Below are positions 18,493 to 26,254 of a stretch of DNA of 64,000 nt, one piece after another. A program made the translations under genes and the position numbers. The notes beneath the pieces are model-generated. The model was given only the letters and a program-made list of their open reading frames with translations, was not told the origin of the DNA and ran no database searches. This DNA is from Chryseobacterium sp. Lineage in GTDB: Bacteria; Bacteroidota; Bacteroidia; Flavobacteriales; Weeksellaceae. The stretch is taken from positions 1,302,001 through 1,366,000 of the forward strand of contig NZ_CP044507.1 of assembly GCF_008831505.1 (NCBI RefSeq), in the 5' to 3' direction. How positions within the stretch are numbered: the stretch's first letter is position 1; each line of letters opens with the position of its first letter.

Positions 18493-18687
18493 TTAGTTTA
18501 CTGCGAACAATGCAGCAAATGCAAGACCTTCTACAAGTGCAGCAGCAATAAGCATCGCAGTTTGCAGTTTACCTGCCTGCTCTGGCTGACGAGCCATACC
18601 TTCCAAAGCAGCAGCACCGATTTTACCGATACCAAGACCTGCTCCAATTACTACTAAACCTGCTCCTACTAACTTAGGGATTTCCAT
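18493..18687 (-). CDS. atpE: ATP synthase Fo c subunit
   Basis: A 64-aa two-helix proteolipid. Helix 1 is glycine-rich (GAGLVVIGAGLGIGKIGAAA), the polar loop is ARQPEQ, and helix 2 has the ion-binding glutamate in LVEGLAF. No clear Na+-site set is obvious, so proton coupling is the default inference. It lies between atpB (111-nt spacer) and the internal hairpin. Confidence 0.96.
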   Translation of the reverse strand: MEIPKLVGAGLVVIGAGLGIGKIGAAALEGMARQPEQAGKLQTAMLIAAALVEGLAFAALFAVN

Positions 18688-18760
18688 AATATATAATTTA
18701 AAAAATTAGTTTCTTGATTTTAAAACTGCTTCGAGCTTTTAGCTATTAGCGGTAAGCCCA

Positions 18761-18786
18761 TTTTACTTTTTACTTTTTACTTTTTC
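18761..18786. repeat. Heptad direct repeat in the atpB-atpE spacer
   Basis: About three tandem copies of TTTTTAC-like units (minus strand GTAAAAA). Next to it (18731-18752) is another partly repetitive stretch reading GCTTTTAGCTATTAGC. Such low-complexity strings resemble the arm of the four-helix cassette at 43641-43668, so a cassette scar is possible. Confidence 0.4.
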
Positions 18787-18798
18787 CTTTACTCTTAA

Positions 18799-19905
18799 TT
18801 AGTGAGCTTCCTCATGGTGGTGCTCCTCATTTGCCATTCCGAAGTATACTGCAGAAAGCATTGCGAAGATATATGCCTGAAGGAAAGCTACCAGGATTTC
18901 CAGCAGATAAAGTACAAATGTAAGGAAAGGAAATGCGATACCTCCGATGATGTTCTTGAACACATAGATCATAGCAATAAGCGACATTACTACAATGTGA
19001 CCCGCAGTCATATTTGCGAAGAGACGGATAAGCAGTGCGAACGGTTTAATGAACATTCCGATCACTTCAATCGGCATAATAACGATCTTCATAGGCCATG
19101 GCAGTCCCGGCATCCAGAAAATGTGCTGCCAGTAATTTCTGTTGGCTGTAAACTGTGTAAGAAGGAAGGTGATGATAGCCAGGGCCGCAGTAATAGCAAG
19201 GTTACCCGTAACGTTGATACCGAAAGGCATCAAACCTAAGATATTCAGGAAAAGGATAAAGAAGAATACCGTCAGCAGATAAGGCATATACTTCTTATAC
19301 TTGGATCCGATGTTAGGCTTGGCTATATCATCTCTGATGAATACAATCACAGGCTCAAAAAGGCGCGCTGCACCTGTAGGAACCAAAGAGTTTTTGTACC
19401 CACGCGCTATTGATGTAAACAGCAAAATCATCAGCAGAGAAACGAAAATTATGGCCAGAACACTTTTGGTAATGGAAAGATCCAGCATCTTGGCGTTGGT
19501 TGCGTGACCGTGATCGTCATAAGTTATTGTTCCCGCAGCGTCCGTCTTATAAATTTTACCGTGGTACAGCTTGTAATGGCTTCCCTTACTCTCAACTACA
19601 GTTTCGCCGTGATGAAAGGCAGAACTCATCATGGCATGAAGTCCGTTGTCCTGATCGTAGAAAATTACCGGTAACGGAAAACCAATATGACGGCCGTCTT
19701 TGGTAACCATGATATCGAAGCTGTGAGCATCCTTTACGTGATGTTGAATAAACTCCTGATTTTCTATCTTTTCCTGTTCTGCGGCTGACACTTCACCTAC
19801 TACTTCAGTTGTTGGGTGCGCCTCCATGGCTGCAGCATCATGCTGTGCCGGCGAAAGGGAAAATACAGATAAAAAACCAACTAAAAGGATAACTCTTTTA
19901 AGCAT
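18799..19905 (-). CDS. atpB: ATP synthase Fo a subunit
   Basis: About 368 aa, longer than the E. coli protein because of an N-terminal signal-like segment (MLKRVILLVGFLSVFSLSPA) and an about 110-residue extracytoplasmic domain before the first core helix; this extension is typical in Bacteroidota. The core contains the essential arginine in LLIRLFANMTAGHIVV and ends in a His/Glu-rich tail. An upstream in-frame ATG at 19932 overlaps the -7 box of a consensus promoter (19930-19958), so ATG 19905 is the likely start. Confidence 0.94.
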   Translation of the reverse strand: MLKRVILLVGFLSVFSLSPAQHDAAAMEAHPTTEVVGEVSAAEQEKIENQEFIQHHVKDAHSFDIMVTKDGRHIGFPLPVIFYDQDNGLHAMMSSAFHHGETVVESKGSHYKLYHGKIYKTDAAGTITYDDHGHATNAKMLDLSITKSVLAIIFVSLLMILLFTSIARGYKNSLVPTGAARLFEPVIVFIRDDIAKPNIGSKYKKYMPYLLTVFFFILFLNILGLMPFGINVTGNLAITAALAIITFLLTQFTANRNYWQHIFWMPGLPWPMKIVIMPIEVIGMFIKPFALLIRLFANMTAGHIVVMSLIAMIYVFKNIIGGIAFPFLTFVLYLLEILVAFLQAYIFAMLSAVYFGMANEEHHHEEAH

Positions 19906-19929
19906 TACATATATCTTTTTAAAGTTGTG

Positions 19930-19958
19930 CAAAAATAGGATAAATAATCAGAATACAA
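19930..19958 (-). promoter_or_regulatory. Consensus flavobacterial promoter for atpB
   Basis: On the minus strand TTG (19956-19958), an 18-nt spacer and TATTTTTG (19930-19937). It gives atpB-E a transcript independent of the two upstream membrane-protein genes and fixes the atpB start at 19905. Confidence 0.65.
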
Positions 19959-19967
19959 AAAAGCAGA

Positions 19968-20366
19968 CTACTGATTTTTTTCATCTTTTGAACTTGCTCC
20001 GTGATCTACATCTTTTATGAGTTTTACCGCATACAAAGTTTCGAGGACAAGTGTCAACAGGTAGGGAGCCGCAAAGTGGAGTTTATAATTGGGTACCGAA
20101 CTGAGATCCAGCTGATTCATCACCAGAAAAAGCCCAGTCATCTTCACCATTACCATGCCCAGGAATCCAAATCCGATATATGTCGGATACATCCTTTTCA
20201 TGATGCTCAGTACGGTGATCACCATAACAAAAAGCAGTGTCAGGAACATATAATAGCGGATAAAGATGGCTTCATGCCCTTTTTGCAGCCACTGAAAAAC
20301 GCCAAAATGGACGGTGAACATCAGGAAATACAGTACAATGTAAAGCGTATTACTGTTTATTTTCAT
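19968..20366 (-). CDS. Four-helix membrane protein of the ATP synthase operon
   Basis: A 132-aa protein with four predicted membrane helices (residues about 7-25, 36-56, 64-83 and 99-118) and a charged tail. It overlaps the end of the atpZ-like gene by 17 nt and precedes atpB by about 60 nt. Its position matches that of AtpI-type assembly factors, but I see no firm AtpI signature. A role in c-ring or Fo assembly is inference from location. Confidence 0.7.
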   Translation of the reverse strand: MKINSNTLYIVLYFLMFTVHFGVFQWLQKGHEAIFIRYYMFLTLLFVMVITVLSIMKRMYPTYIGFGFLGMVMVKMTGLFLVMNQLDLSSVPNYKLHFAAPYLLTLVLETLYAVKLIKDVDHGASSKDEKNQ

Positions 20367-20631
20367 TTTTCTGAATTTTGTTAAGCTGAGTTATTAGATT
20401 ATACAGTGCAAGTGCCATAGCAGCCAACCCGATTCCAACGGTCAGCAGATTGCTGCTTACCTCCAGCCAGTCATTGATCTTTTTACCGCCCCAAAAACCG
20501 ATTCCCATGGTAGCGAGCATCTGGAAAACGATACCGGAATAGATACCGTACTGACGGAAACCTGTATTCAGCAGGTGTTTACCACCGCTGATTTCCTTCT
20601 TATGCAGGTCCGGATCTTCGGAGTTCATCAT
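20350..20631 (-). CDS. AtpZ/AtpI-family protein
   Basis: About 93 aa with two membrane helices. The first holds YGIYSGIVFQMLATMGIGFW and GGKKINDWL, typical for AtpZ/AtpI-family proteins that precede ATP synthase operons and assist Fo assembly or Mg2+ handling. A TTG at 20643 extends the frame but overlaps a TACTTTTG promoter element, so ATG 20631 (or the next codon, 20628) is the likely start. Confidence 0.8.
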   Translation of the reverse strand: MMNSEDPDLHKKEISGGKHLLNTGFRQYGIYSGIVFQMLATMGIGFWGGKKINDWLEVSSNLLTVGIGLAAMALALYNLITQLNKIQKNENKQ

Positions 20632-20640
20632 AAATTTTTG

Positions 20641-20648
20641 CAAAAGTA
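20641..20648 (-). promoter_or_regulatory. Candidate -7 element of the ATP synthase operon
   Basis: TACTTTTG on the minus strand matches TAnnTTTG. The nearest upstream TTG (20675-20677) is 26 nt away, slightly beyond the usual spacing. Confidence 0.4.
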
Positions 20649-20700
20649 CTGATTATTGACCGGGCGGGGAATTTCAATTTTAAATATCATCAAATTTCTG

Positions 20701-20708
20701 TATTTTTG
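20701..20708 (+). promoter_or_regulatory. Candidate -7 element of the ffh promoter
   Basis: TATTTTTG matches TAnnTTTG and lies 20 nt upstream of the ffh ATG. A TTT, not TTG, stands at the -33 position. Confidence 0.45.
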
Positions 20709-20728
20709 CGCATCTTAAATAAATAACA

Positions 20729-22096
20729 ATGTTCAACAGTTTACAGGATAAATTAGACAAAGCACTTCACAACATTTCCGGGCGCGGTAAGATTACAGAG
20801 ATTAATGTAGCCGAAACCGTAAAGGAGATCCGGAGAGCACTTGTTGATGCCGATGTTAACTTTAAAGTTGCCAAGGATCTAACCAAACGTGTGCAGGACA
20901 AGGCTTTGGGCCAGAATGTCCTTACTTCGCTTACGCCGGGACAGCTCATGACCAAGATCGTACATGATGAATTGGTGGAGCTTATGGGAAGCACGCACGC
21001 AGGAATTAACCTGTCCGGTAAGCCAAGTGTCATTCTTATTGCCGGTTTGCAGGGTTCCGGGAAAACGACCTTCTCCGGAAAACTGGCACATTACCTGAAA
21101 CAAAAGAAAAGCAAAAAACCTTTATTGGTTGCATGCGACGTATACAGACCTGCAGCTATTGAGCAGCTGAAAGTTCTGGGCGGGCAGATTCAGGTGCCTG
21201 TATATACTGAAGAAGGATCTGTAAACCCCTCTTCCATTGCGGAAAACGCAATCAAATTTGCTAAGGAAAACAACCATGATGTAGTAATTGTGGATACCGC
21301 CGGCCGTCTGGCTATTGATGAGCAGATGATGAACGAGATTAAGTCTGTTCACTATTTTATCAAGCCCAACGAAACGCTATTCGTGGTAGACTCCATGACC
21401 GGTCAGGATGCCGTGAATACGGCCAGGACCTTTAACGAGGCCCTGAACTTTGACGGTGTTGTTCTTACCAAACTGGATGGAGATACACGTGGTGGTGCAG
21501 CTCTTACGATACGTTCTGTAGTTGAAAAACCAATTAAATTCATTTCCACAGGTGAGAAGATGGAGGCGCTGGACCTGTTTTATCCCGAAAGGATGGCCGA
21601 CCGTATCCTGGGCATGGGTGACGTTGTTTCCCTGGTGGAAAGAGCGCAGGAACAGTTTGACGAGGAAGAAGCCAAAAAGCTGCATAAGAAAATCGCCAAG
21701 AATGAGTTTGGCTTTGATGATTTCCTTCAGCAGATCAGTCAGATCAAGAAAATGGGTAATATGAAGGACCTTATGGGCATGATTCCCGGGGTTGGAAAAG
21801 CCATCAAGGATGTTGATATCAATGATGACGCCTTCAAGCATATTGAAGCCATCATTCACTCCATGACGCCTGAGGAAAGAAGGAGACCATCTATTATAAA
21901 CACCCAAAGGAAAAACAGGATCGCCAAAGGTGCGGGAAGAAAGATTGAAGATGTAAACGCTCTTATGAAGCAGTTTGAGCAGATGGGCAAGATGATGAAG
22001 ATGATGCAGGGGCCACAGGGCAAGCAGATGATGGAAATGATGAGCAAAGGAATGCCGAAGATGCCGGGAATGGGCGGTAACCTGTTCGGAAGGTAA
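20729..22096 (+). CDS. ffh: Signal recognition particle protein Ffh
   Basis: A 455-aa SRP54 GTPase with the N-domain helix bundle, G-domain P-loop GLQGSGKT (residues 106-113), DTAGRL near 190 and TKLDGDTRGGAAL near 247. The C-terminal M domain is rich in methionines (KMMKMMQGPQGKQMMEMMSK). It binds 4.5S RNA and nascent signal sequences for cotranslational targeting through FtsY. Length is normal. It is transcribed alone, divergent from the ATP synthase operon. Confidence 0.98.
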   Translation: MFNSLQDKLDKALHNISGRGKITEINVAETVKEIRRALVDADVNFKVAKDLTKRVQDKALGQNVLTSLTPGQLMTKIVHDELVELMGSTHAGINLSGKPSVILIAGLQGSGKTTFSGKLAHYLKQKKSKKPLLVACDVYRPAAIEQLKVLGGQIQVPVYTEEGSVNPSSIAENAIKFAKENNHDVVIVDTAGRLAIDEQMMNEIKSVHYFIKPNETLFVVDSMTGQDAVNTARTFNEALNFDGVVLTKLDGDTRGGAALTIRSVVEKPIKFISTGEKMEALDLFYPERMADRILGMGDVVSLVERAQEQFDEEEAKKLHKKIAKNEFGFDDFLQQISQIKKMGNMKDLMGMIPGVGKAIKDVDINDDAFKHIEAIIHSMTPEERRRPSIINTQRKNRIAKGAGRKIEDVNALMKQFEQMGKMMKMMQGPQGKQMMEMMSKGMPKMPGMGGNLFGR

Positions 22097-22110
22097 AAAC
22101 CTGTTTTTAC

Positions 22111-22147
22111 ATATAAGAAAATAAAGGCTGCTCAAACGAGCAGCCTT
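22111..22147. terminator. Terminator between convergent ffh and barrel gene
   Basis: A perfect 10-bp stem AAGGCTGCTC / GAGCAGCCTT (22124-22133 and 22138-22147) with loop AAAC. The flanks are A-rich on the left and only weakly T-rich on the right, so it works best for the leftward gene. Confidence 0.75.
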
Positions 22148-22178
22148 AGTTATAAAATATTAGATAGGTAATACGAGG

Positions 22179-22853
22179 TTAAAATTTCCAGCCCAGTCCT
22201 ACCTGAAAGAAATTCATTTTTGTTTCGGTATCGGTATCTTTCTCCAAATTGGACAAACCAATGTTATATCTGGCCTCTAGGAAAAGAGAACGGTAAACGG
22301 TATACTCTGCACCTATATGAATTCCGAAGTTTGTTTTTTCCAGGCTTCTGTCAAATTCGTTAGTAAGTTCATTTTCGTACTGGGCCAAAAGTGAGTTCAA
22401 CATTGAATTCTCTTCTGCCGTAAGGTTTGGACTGTTTGCGTCTACGGTTACATTATTGCCCACAGTAAAAGCTGCATATGGTCCTGCAGTAAGACCCAGA
22501 GCAGGAATTACGTAGTATTTTGCAGATACAGGAACAATGATCTGGTCTAAATTGAAACCCATATCCATTGTAAAACTCATTCCATCCTGCGCAAAACTTC
22601 CGCTATAGTTGCCACCCAATTTCGCATATTGAAGTTCACCCTGAAGTGCAAACTTTTCAGTAAGCTGATATTCACCAAATGCACCTGCATAAAATCCGGA
22701 TTTCCCTTTCTTGTCCATGCCGATACCTTCCAGCTGTGCTTCGTCAGAAGAGTTCAGAACAGAATTGGAATAACCTGCTTTCAGGCCAAAACGTGTCTGT
22801 GCATCAGTTGCCGCGAATAATGCCAGGGCAGCTGCTAAAAATACTTTTTTCAT
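22179..22853 (-). CDS. Outer-membrane beta-barrel protein (porin-family-like)
   Basis: About 224 aa. It has a signal peptide (KKVFLAAALALFAATDA, cleaved before QTRFG), then GLKAGYSNSVLN and repeated strands to the C-terminal FFQVGLGWKF, the layout of small OmpA/OMP_b-brl type barrels. Ligand unknown. The frame is open to 22904, but ATG 22853 is chosen because a consensus promoter (22873-22904) overlaps the longer version. It is the first of four similarly organised barrel genes up to 25034, each with its own terminator. Confidence 0.85.
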   Translation of the reverse strand: MKKVFLAAALALFAATDAQTRFGLKAGYSNSVLNSSDEAQLEGIGMDKKGKSGFYAGAFGEYQLTEKFALQGELQYAKLGGNYSGSFAQDGMSFTMDMGFNLDQIIVPVSAKYYVIPALGLTAGPYAAFTVGNNVTVDANSPNLTAEENSMLNSLLAQYENELTNEFDRSLEKTNFGIHIGAEYTVYRSLFLEARYNIGLSNLEKDTDTETKMNFFQVGLGWKF

Positions 22854-22872
22854 GATTATTTTTTTAAGTGCG

Positions 22873-22904
22873 CAAATATAGTTCAAAACATGTTTCACCC
22901 ACAA
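22873..22904 (-). promoter_or_regulatory. Consensus flavobacterial promoter for the first barrel gene
   Basis: On the minus strand TTG (22902-22904), a 21-nt spacer and TATATTTG (22873-22880), 20 nt from the ATG. Confidence 0.6.
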
Positions 22905-22946
22905 TTTGCGGTACTGAAATTTTTGTTTCCATAAATACGGGGGATA

Positions 22947-22985
22947 ACAAAAATCCCGGATCAGATGACCCGGGATTCCTTTTTT
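22947..22985. terminator. Intrinsic terminator of the second barrel gene
   Basis: Stem AATCCCGG / CCGGGATT (22952-22959 and 22970-22977) with U-runs on both strands. It lies 23 nt past the stop of the gene at 23000. Confidence 0.8.
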
Positions 22986-22999
22986 GAAAATATTACAGA

Positions 23000-23620
23000 T
23001 TAGAATTTGTAAACCAATCCTAATGTTACATCAGTGAAGTTAAGACCGAAGTTGAACGTATCTACAGCCTCAGCACCAGCTACATCTTCTTTCATAGTAG
23101 AGTAGCTAAGTACACCTACAGCAGCTTCAAGAGCGAAGTTTTTGTTGATGAAATAGTTAACACCAGGAGCGATACCGAAATTGAAACCGTTGTACTTTGC
23201 AGCCATAGAAGTAACTCCGTTGTTCTCCGTGTATTTTGCAGCGGAATAGTTTACGTTAAGTTCGCCAAAAAGAGAGAATCTTGACGCAGGAGTTGTATAA
23301 TATCTACCGAAAAGACCTGCATTAGCTGTTTCTACTTCCTCGTTAACTGTAACAGAAGCAAAAGTGTCTTCAGTTTTTCCGTTAGTGTAACCCACTCTTG
23401 CACCTACAGCAATGTTAGGGCTTACGAAATAACCTACACTTGGAGCTACAGTGAAAGCGCTCTCTTCGAAATTGTTCTGCTTGGCAGATGTGTAACCAAT
23501 TGCACCGGTGATGAATGTGTCACCTTTTACAAAACCTTCAACAGAAGTTTCCATCTGAGCGTTTACAGCTCCGAAAAGTGCTACTGCACCTACTAATAAT
23601 ACCTTTTTCATGTTCTTCAT
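23000..23620 (-). CDS. Outer-membrane beta-barrel protein
   Basis: A 206-aa protein with signal peptide (MKKVLLVGAVALFGAVNA, before QMETS) and an eight-strand-like barrel ending in FTDVTLGLVYKF. Segments such as SVGYFVSPNIAVGARVGYTN and GVNYFINKNFALEAAVGVLS alternate short turns and strands, typical of OmpW/OmpX-size barrels in flavobacteria. A second ATG three codons in (23611) gives the more usual MKK start. A TAGTTTTG box (23640-23647, minus) is the likely -7 element. Codon use is strongly biased to common codons, suggesting high expression. Confidence 0.85.
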   Translation of the reverse strand: MKNMKKVLLVGAVALFGAVNAQMETSVEGFVKGDTFITGAIGYTSAKQNNFEESAFTVAPSVGYFVSPNIAVGARVGYTNGKTEDTFASVTVNEEVETANAGLFGRYYTTPASRFSLFGELNVNYSAAKYTENNGVTSMAAKYNGFNFGIAPGVNYFINKNFALEAAVGVLSYSTMKEDVAGAEAVDTFNFGLNFTDVTLGLVYKF

Positions 23621-23639
23621 TTATTATTAAAAACGGTTG

Positions 23640-23647
23640 CAAAACTA
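23640..23647 (-). promoter_or_regulatory. Candidate -7 element for the second barrel gene
   Basis: TAGTTTTG on the minus strand fits TAnnTTTG; no TTG is found at the expected -33 distance. Confidence 0.4.
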
Positions 23648-23760
23648 AGTAATACTGCGCATCCGTGCGCTCTCGGGGCATATGATAAATATCAGTGCAC
23701 ACATTTGGCGCCGTATGCAAAAATGTATTATTATCCGCACGCGCTTCTTATAAGGGAACG

Positions 23761-23794
23761 AAAAAAAGAAACCCACTTCCGTGGAAGCAGGTTT
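23761..23794 (-). terminator. Intrinsic terminator of the third barrel gene
   Basis: An imperfect stem AAACCCACTTCC / GGAAGCAGGTTT with one mismatch (23769-23794), followed on the minus strand by a U-run (complement of 23761-23767). Confidence 0.75.
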
Positions 23795-23818
23795 AATTTG
23801 TTTTGCTGGTAGATCAGC

Positions 23819-24391
23819 TTAGAAAGTATATCCCAAACCTACAGATCCGGACGGAAGGATTCCGTTTCCTTTAAGACCTGAAGTGCTGTTGTCCCCATCT
23901 ACCGTAGTATCGTTCTTATAATCGTAAAACTTATAGGAAGCACCTCCGTTAAGATCCAGAGTGAATCCGGAATCGAATACCCACTGGTACCCGGCGCGAA
24001 GACCACCACCAAATGCAGAGAAATCTGTGTCTGAATTCATGCTGTCGTCCATTTCCATTCCCTCCATGGTAAATCCGAAACCGGCTGAATTCATTTCCAC
24101 TTTACCTGTGATATAATCGCCTACTACAGCACCGTACCATCCGGTTAGGGCCTCATCAAAATAGTAACGTCCCTGAAGACCACCACCTAAACTTTCGTAC
24201 TTGTAGCCACCCAGTTTAAAACCACCGATTCCGGCTCCGATAACACCGGTAATGTTGTCAGAAAGTTTTCTTTCATAAGTTACAAGGTCAGAACCACCCA
24301 AAAGTGCAGCAGGGTTAGCCTTAATAGAATTTTCCTGAGCGCTTACCGCACCACAAAGTGCTATTGCACCCAAAAATAATAATTTTTTCAT
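23819..24391 (-). CDS. Outer-membrane beta-barrel protein
   Basis: A 190-aa protein with signal peptide (KKLLFLGAIALCGAVSA, before QENSI), then ANPAALLGGSDLVTYERKLS, a phrase seen in DUF3575-like barrels of Bacteroidota, and glycine-rich strands ending in SGSVGLGYTF. The central loop is acidic and methionine-rich (MEGMEMDDSMNSDTDF). A TTG-N18-TAAATTTA arrangement (24418-24446, minus) is a candidate promoter with one mismatch. Confidence 0.8.
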   Translation of the reverse strand: MKKLLFLGAIALCGAVSAQENSIKANPAALLGGSDLVTYERKLSDNITGVIGAGIGGFKLGGYKYESLGGGLQGRYYFDEALTGWYGAVVGDYITGKVEMNSAGFGFTMEGMEMDDSMNSDTDFSAFGGGLRAGYQWVFDSGFTLDLNGGASYKFYDYKNDTTVDGDNSTSGLKGNGILPSGSVGLGYTF

Positions 24392-24464
24392 GTTTTTTAG
24401 TTTGTTTTTAACGGCGGTAAATTTATAACTATTATTGATATATCAACTGTTTTTTAGAAAAATT

Positions 24465-24498
24465 AAAAAAAAAAAAAACCACCCTGAGCAGGATGGTC
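24465..24498 (-). terminator. Intrinsic terminator of the fourth barrel gene
   Basis: On the minus strand ACCATCCTG and CAGGGTGGT pair with one G-U around a CT loop, followed by a run of more than ten U. Confidence 0.85.
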
Positions 24499-24518
24499 TT
24501 ATTAGTGGTGTTAAATTA

Positions 24519-25034
24519 TCAGAATTTATAAGTGATACCGAATTTTCCCCCGTTAAACACATTACCTACATTAGCCTCGGCGTTGAGACCAAAGTTATTG
24601 TTGAAGAAGTACCGGCCACCAACCTGCGCCGACACTCCGGCTTCGGAACGGTAAGGTTCTCTCCAATCCTTGTCATTCGGATGATTATAGTCGAAGGTGT
24701 TAAATCCAATTGTTGCACCTGCATAGAAATCAAAATTATTAGGTATCTGCATAATCCGGTTAAAGTGGTAGTTCCCGTTGAAACCTAATCCGAACCAGCG
24801 GCCGTCTACACCGTAACCATAATCCTTGGCGCCAAACCGAGCTTCCATACCCAAAGTAATATCGTTATGAATCCCATAATCCAGTCCTGCATAAAGCCCT
24901 ACATTGTCCGCATAGCGGTGTGGAAATGCGATCCCTGCATTCACCTGTAAATCCCCTTTTTGAGCTCTTTGCCCAAAAGCTGATGCCGAAACCGCGACAA
25001 CAGCGCATAATAATAGCTTTTTCATTTTATCCAT
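24519..25034 (-). CDS. Outer-membrane beta-barrel protein
   Basis: A 171-aa protein with signal peptide (KKLLLCAVVAVSASAFG, before QRAQK) and a small barrel ending in GGKFGITYKF. Strand pairs such as AGLDYGIHNDITLGMEARFG and GGRYFFNNNFGLNAEANVGN are evident. An internal ATG at 25025 gives MKKLLL, the pattern of its neighbours, and may be the true start. A TATATTTG box (25052-25059, minus) is the likely -7 element. No specific function can be assigned. Confidence 0.8.
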   Translation of the reverse strand: MDKMKKLLLCAVVAVSASAFGQRAQKGDLQVNAGIAFPHRYADNVGLYAGLDYGIHNDITLGMEARFGAKDYGYGVDGRWFGLGFNGNYHFNRIMQIPNNFDFYAGATIGFNTFDYNHPNDKDWREPYRSEAGVSAQVGGRYFFNNNFGLNAEANVGNVFNGGKFGITYKF

Positions 25035-25156
25035 TGTTTATTATTGATGGGCAAATATAATAATTGCCGCCTGTTTTGTGAAGTATTTTCCCGCTGCCAG
25101 GGTCAATATATAATAAATAATGGGCAGGATATAAGGTTTATGGCCGTACCTGAAAA

Positions 25157-26116
25157 TTACTCTTCCTTCACCCGCTTTTCTTCGGTGGTGTAAGCATTGA
25201 TGATCTTGCGCACTACCGGATGGCGTACCACATCTTCTTCGGTGAGATGCACAAAACCGATTTCCTTTACTTCATTCAAAATCCTCATAGCCTCTTTAAG
25301 ACCTGATTTCTGACGCAGCGGCAGGTCTACCTGACTAGGATCACCTGTAATGATGAATTTCGCATTCATCCCCATTCGCGTAAGGAACATTTTCATCTGC
25401 GAGTGTGTTGTGTTCTGTGCTTCATCCAAAATCACAAAGGCCTCGTCCAGTGTACGTCCGCGCATAAAAGCCAGCGGAGCTACTTCAATTACCCGTTTTT
25501 CTATAAAACCCTCCAGTTTTTCGTGCGGAATCATATCCCGAAGCGCATCGTACAAAGGCTGCAGATAAGGATCCAGCTTTTCTTTAAGGTCGCCGGGCAG
25601 AAACCCCAGGCTTTCTCCGGCCTCCACCGCCGGACGTGTAAGGATAATCCTCTTCACTTCCTTATCCCGCAGTGCTCTAACAGCCAGTGCTACCGAAGTA
25701 TAGGTTTTCCCTGTTCCGGCAGGACCGATAGCGAAGATCATATCTTTCTTTTCGCTTTCGCGTACCAGTTTTTTCAGGTTGGTGGTTTTGGCCTTGATCA
25801 CCTTGCCGTTTACGCCCTTCACTATAATGTCAGTGTCAAAGACAAGTTGCTTTTCACTGTCGTCTTTAATATTGAGAATATTCTCAACATCCTTAAGGGT
25901 AATGGAATGGTTTTGCGAGATGAAATTCACCAGATCATCCAGCTTCGTGCGGAAAACATCCAGCGCCTCCTGGTTGCCCATGGCAAATATATGATGGTCG
26001 CGGCCGGTAATTTTAAGTGTGGGAAAGGTTGATTTTATCAGGTTAAAGTATTGATTGTTTACCCCATAGAATATTTTTGCATCAATACCTTCTAGTTCAT
26101 AGTTCAGTTCAAACAT
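25157..26116 (-). CDS. PhoH family ATPase
   Basis: A 319-aa protein with Walker A GPAGTGKT (residues 131-138), RPAVEAGESLGFLPGDLKEK, Walker B FVILDEAQN (D231-E232) and ITGDPSQVDLP, the full PhoH set. An N-terminal single-strand-nucleic-acid-binding-like region (about 1-100) precedes it, as in YbeZ. PhoH/YbeZ proteins are thought to be RNA-associated ATPases that work with the endoribonuclease YbeY; no ybeY is seen next to it. It is divergent from the SAM hydrolase gene. Confidence 0.92.
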   Translation of the reverse strand: MFELNYELEGIDAKIFYGVNNQYFNLIKSTFPTLKITGRDHHIFAMGNQEALDVFRTKLDDLVNFISQNHSITLKDVENILNIKDDSEKQLVFDTDIIVKGVNGKVIKAKTTNLKKLVRESEKKDMIFAIGPAGTGKTYTSVALAVRALRDKEVKRIILTRPAVEAGESLGFLPGDLKEKLDPYLQPLYDALRDMIPHEKLEGFIEKRVIEVAPLAFMRGRTLDEAFVILDEAQNTTHSQMKMFLTRMGMNAKFIITGDPSQVDLPLRQKSGLKEAMRILNEVKEIGFVHLTEEDVVRHPVVRKIINAYTTEEKRVKEE

Positions 26117-26254
26117 TCAGTATATGTTATTATGGTTAAGAATCTAAATTTAAAATTATTTTTTATATCCCACCGTATTATTGCAACAATAGGACCCTCT
26201 TTAGGTATTTTTTGGCTAAATTTGCCCTTCACCTGATTTTTTCCGTACAAACCA

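Noticed and set aside
21377-22135. Long open frame antisense to ffh; similar ones antisense to the TPR gene (8265-8990), atpA (16433-17050) and phoH (25403-26032)
   Set aside because: They mirror the codon structure of well-identified genes, have no recognisable domains and no promoters; they are shadows.
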